From positions 1 through 64,000 of the forward strand of contig NC_009464.1 of assembly GCF_000063445.1 (NCBI RefSeq): a DNA stretch of 64,000 nucleotides. Direction: 5' to 3'. Positions 62,795 through 64,000 of the stretch are shown here, one piece after another; position 1 is the first letter of the stretch, and each line of letters opens with the position of its first letter. This stretch comes from Methanocella arvoryzae MRE50. GTDB lineage: Archaea; Halobacteriota; Methanocellia; Methanocellales; Methanocellaceae. The notes beneath the pieces were generated by a model. It saw nothing but the letters and a program-made list of their open reading frames with translations, was not told the origin of the DNA and searched no databases. The translations under genes were made by a program, and so were the position numbers.

Positions 62795-64000
62795 CTATCG
62801 CTTCCCGAACATCCTGTGGAACAGGCTTTCAGTTATGCTTTTTTTCGGGGGCTGCTCCACTAATACCGCAGCGGCTTCCGGCTTCTCCTGAGCCGGGGCA
62901 GGCTCCTCGACGGGCTCCTCGATGGGCACTTCCTCTTCCGAGACTTCTGCCGATAGTCCGCCGTGCCTGCTTCTCCTGACCCTTACCTGGACCATGACTG
63001 GCATGGGGATATCCGGGTTGACCAGCAATGCCACGCCGGGCGGAAGTCTCTTGATCTCTTCCTCAAGTTCAGAGCTGATTCCTTCGAGGCTCTTAGTGAT
63101 CGCTTTCAGGTCGTTGGGGTTGGTGACTCTCATGATCACCTGGGTGCTGCACTGGGATAGCACGTTCTTGTCGACCTTGGCGGGACGCTGGGAGACGATG
63201 AGGAGGCCCATGCCGAACTTCCGGCCCTCGGAGGCGATAGTCCTCAGGACGTCACTGCTTGTCGTTTTCTGGAATCCTCTCTCCGGACAGAAATTGTGGG
63301 CTTCCTCTACAACCACAATCCCTGCGGGGACGGTGCCTGCTTTTCTTGCCTCGAACAGCATGGACAGGAGCCTGGCTACGATGACCTGCTGGACATCCGG
63401 GTTCACTCCTTTCATATCTATGATGGCTGCCCTGCCCTTTGCGAACAACTCTTCCAGCGGCGTAGGCTTGTCGGCCAGAAACTCTGCCGTCGCGAGCGGC
63501 TCGAGCTTGTTGATGACCGCCCACTTCATGTTGCTCTTCATCGACCCGATCTCACGTAGCACGTCGGCCAGCGTATAGTTCATCCGATCGTTCCTGATCT
63601 CTCCCACGGCCTCGTAGATCAGGCCGATTTCGGAAGCGCTGAGGTCTCCGCCCATATAGTCGATGATCTCACCCGGCTTCAGGTTGCGACCGTTGAGGCG
63701 GAGCACTTTATCCGCGTAGTCGTTGACCTTCAGATTCGCAGGGGTATAGATGGTCACATTGTCGTATCCTCTGGCCTCGACCCCAAACCGCTGGCATAGT
63801 TCCTCTATGTCACAGTCATCGTTCGCCTGCTTAAGCGAGGCGTACTCCCCGTGGGGATCGATGATTAGGAGCGGGATCTCTTTTTCGAGCATCTCTTCCA
63901 TGATCACGGCTGCCGTATACGACTTTCCGCTGCCTGTCATGGCTAGGATACTGCAGTGCTTCTGGACCAGCTTATTCCGGTCGACCATCACTTGCAGGTT
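62795..64000 (-). CDS. HerA-like ATPase, 5'-truncated by window edge
   Basis: At least 400 residues of a HerA/FtsK-like hexameric ATPase. Walker A MTGSGKSYTA follows NKLVQKHCSILA, Walker B is GIVVVEEAHNF, and further FtsK-like motifs include LLIVSQRPAKVDKNVLSQCSTQVIMR. A Pro/Glu-rich linker (VPIEEPVEEPAPAQEKPEA) precedes the C-terminus. The frame is open to the window end (residues NLQ precede the first visible GTG), so the N-terminal HAS-barrel is outside. HerA acts with NurA in DNA end resection, but no nurA is in the window. Confidence 0.88.
   Translation of the reverse strand, partial: NLQVMVDRNKLVQKHCSILAMTGSGKSYTAAVIMEEMLEKEIPLLIIDPHGEYASLKQANDDCDIEELCQRFGVEARGYDNVTIYTPANLKVNDYADKVLRLNGRNLKPGEIIDYMGGDLSASEIGLIYEAVGEIRNDRMNYTLADVLREIGSMKSNMKWAVINKLEPLATAEFLADKPTPLEELFAKGRAAIIDMKGVNPDVQQVIVARLLSMLFEARKAGTVPAGIVVVEEAHNFCPERGFQKTTSSDVLRTIASEGRKFGMGLLIVSQRPAKVDKNVLSQCSTQVIMRVTNPNDLKAITKSLEGISSELEEEIKRLPPGVALLVNPDIPMPVMVQVRVRRSRHGGLSAEVSEEEVPIEEPVEEPAPAQEKPEAAAVLVEQPPKKSITESLFHRMFGKR

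Overview
The window is archaeal and reads as a euryarchaeal methanogen; gene content and style suggest the Methanocella (Rice Cluster I) lineage, but that placement is my inference and not a database match. Supporting genes include the small RFC subunit, a thermosome, archaeal D-aminoacyl-tRNA deacylase, two FtsZ paralogues, the SecE-Spt5/NusG-L11-L1-L10-L12 block, XPB with its Bax1 nuclease, family-4 uracil-DNA glycosylase, and archaeal families such as UPF0212, DUF2070, DUF357 and DUF2240. No methanogenesis genes are present. Many genes have TATA boxes about 25-30 nt before the start codon, implying leaderless mRNAs; others have GGAGG/GGTGA ribosome-binding sites.

Layout. 1-3.4 kb: short palindromic tandem repeats, NAD kinase, then a tandem pair of DUF2268-type metallopeptidases. 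3.4-6.7 kb: an inverted-repeat element and the overlapping xpb-bax1 repair operon. 6.8-13.1 kb: peroxiredoxin, a methyltransferase, a DUF192 protein, an orphan GlpA-like dehydrogenase and an M3 + M29 peptidase operon. 13.2-20.7 kb: surface proteins (one with a transglutaminase domain), RfcS, a PEBP protein and several small unknowns. 20.8-26.9 kb: translation and division block (dtdA, ftsZ, secE, spt5/nusG, ribosomal proteins L11, L1, L10, L12). 27-36.8 kb: KaiC-like ATPase, TIM-barrel and SDR enzymes, a large secreted subtilase, the second ftsZ and a 609-residue unknown protein with two cysteine clusters. 37.5-44.6 kb: three phenylacetate-CoA ligase paralogues, one followed by a double-ACT protein. 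45-51.5 kb: a frameshifted MutS-like ATPase, an AIM24 protein and an mrfAB-like helicase/exonuclease pair. 51.7-64 kb: tRNA-Val(GAC), thermosome, tRNA-Gln(TTG) followed by a protein with two Asp-rich prenyl-synthase-like motifs, phosphoglycerate kinase, MscS channel, family-4 UDG, DUF2070, UPF0212, DUF357 and a HerA-like ATPase that runs off the end.

Two patterns stand out. First, the intergenic space carries at least three families of long imperfect palindromes, each built from a short iterated word (CCACAGATT-type at four loci, GGCGCAAAG-type at two, CCACGGCGGCACAG-type at one); their arms agree across hundreds of bases and one copy is flipped relative to the others. Second, several genes look out of frame or oddly joined at short homopolymers or near their starts (transglutaminase protein, MutS-like ATPase, MrfB-like exonuclease, and the stop-less dtdA-ftsZ junction). 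These are either sequence errors or real frameshifts and deserve re-sequencing.
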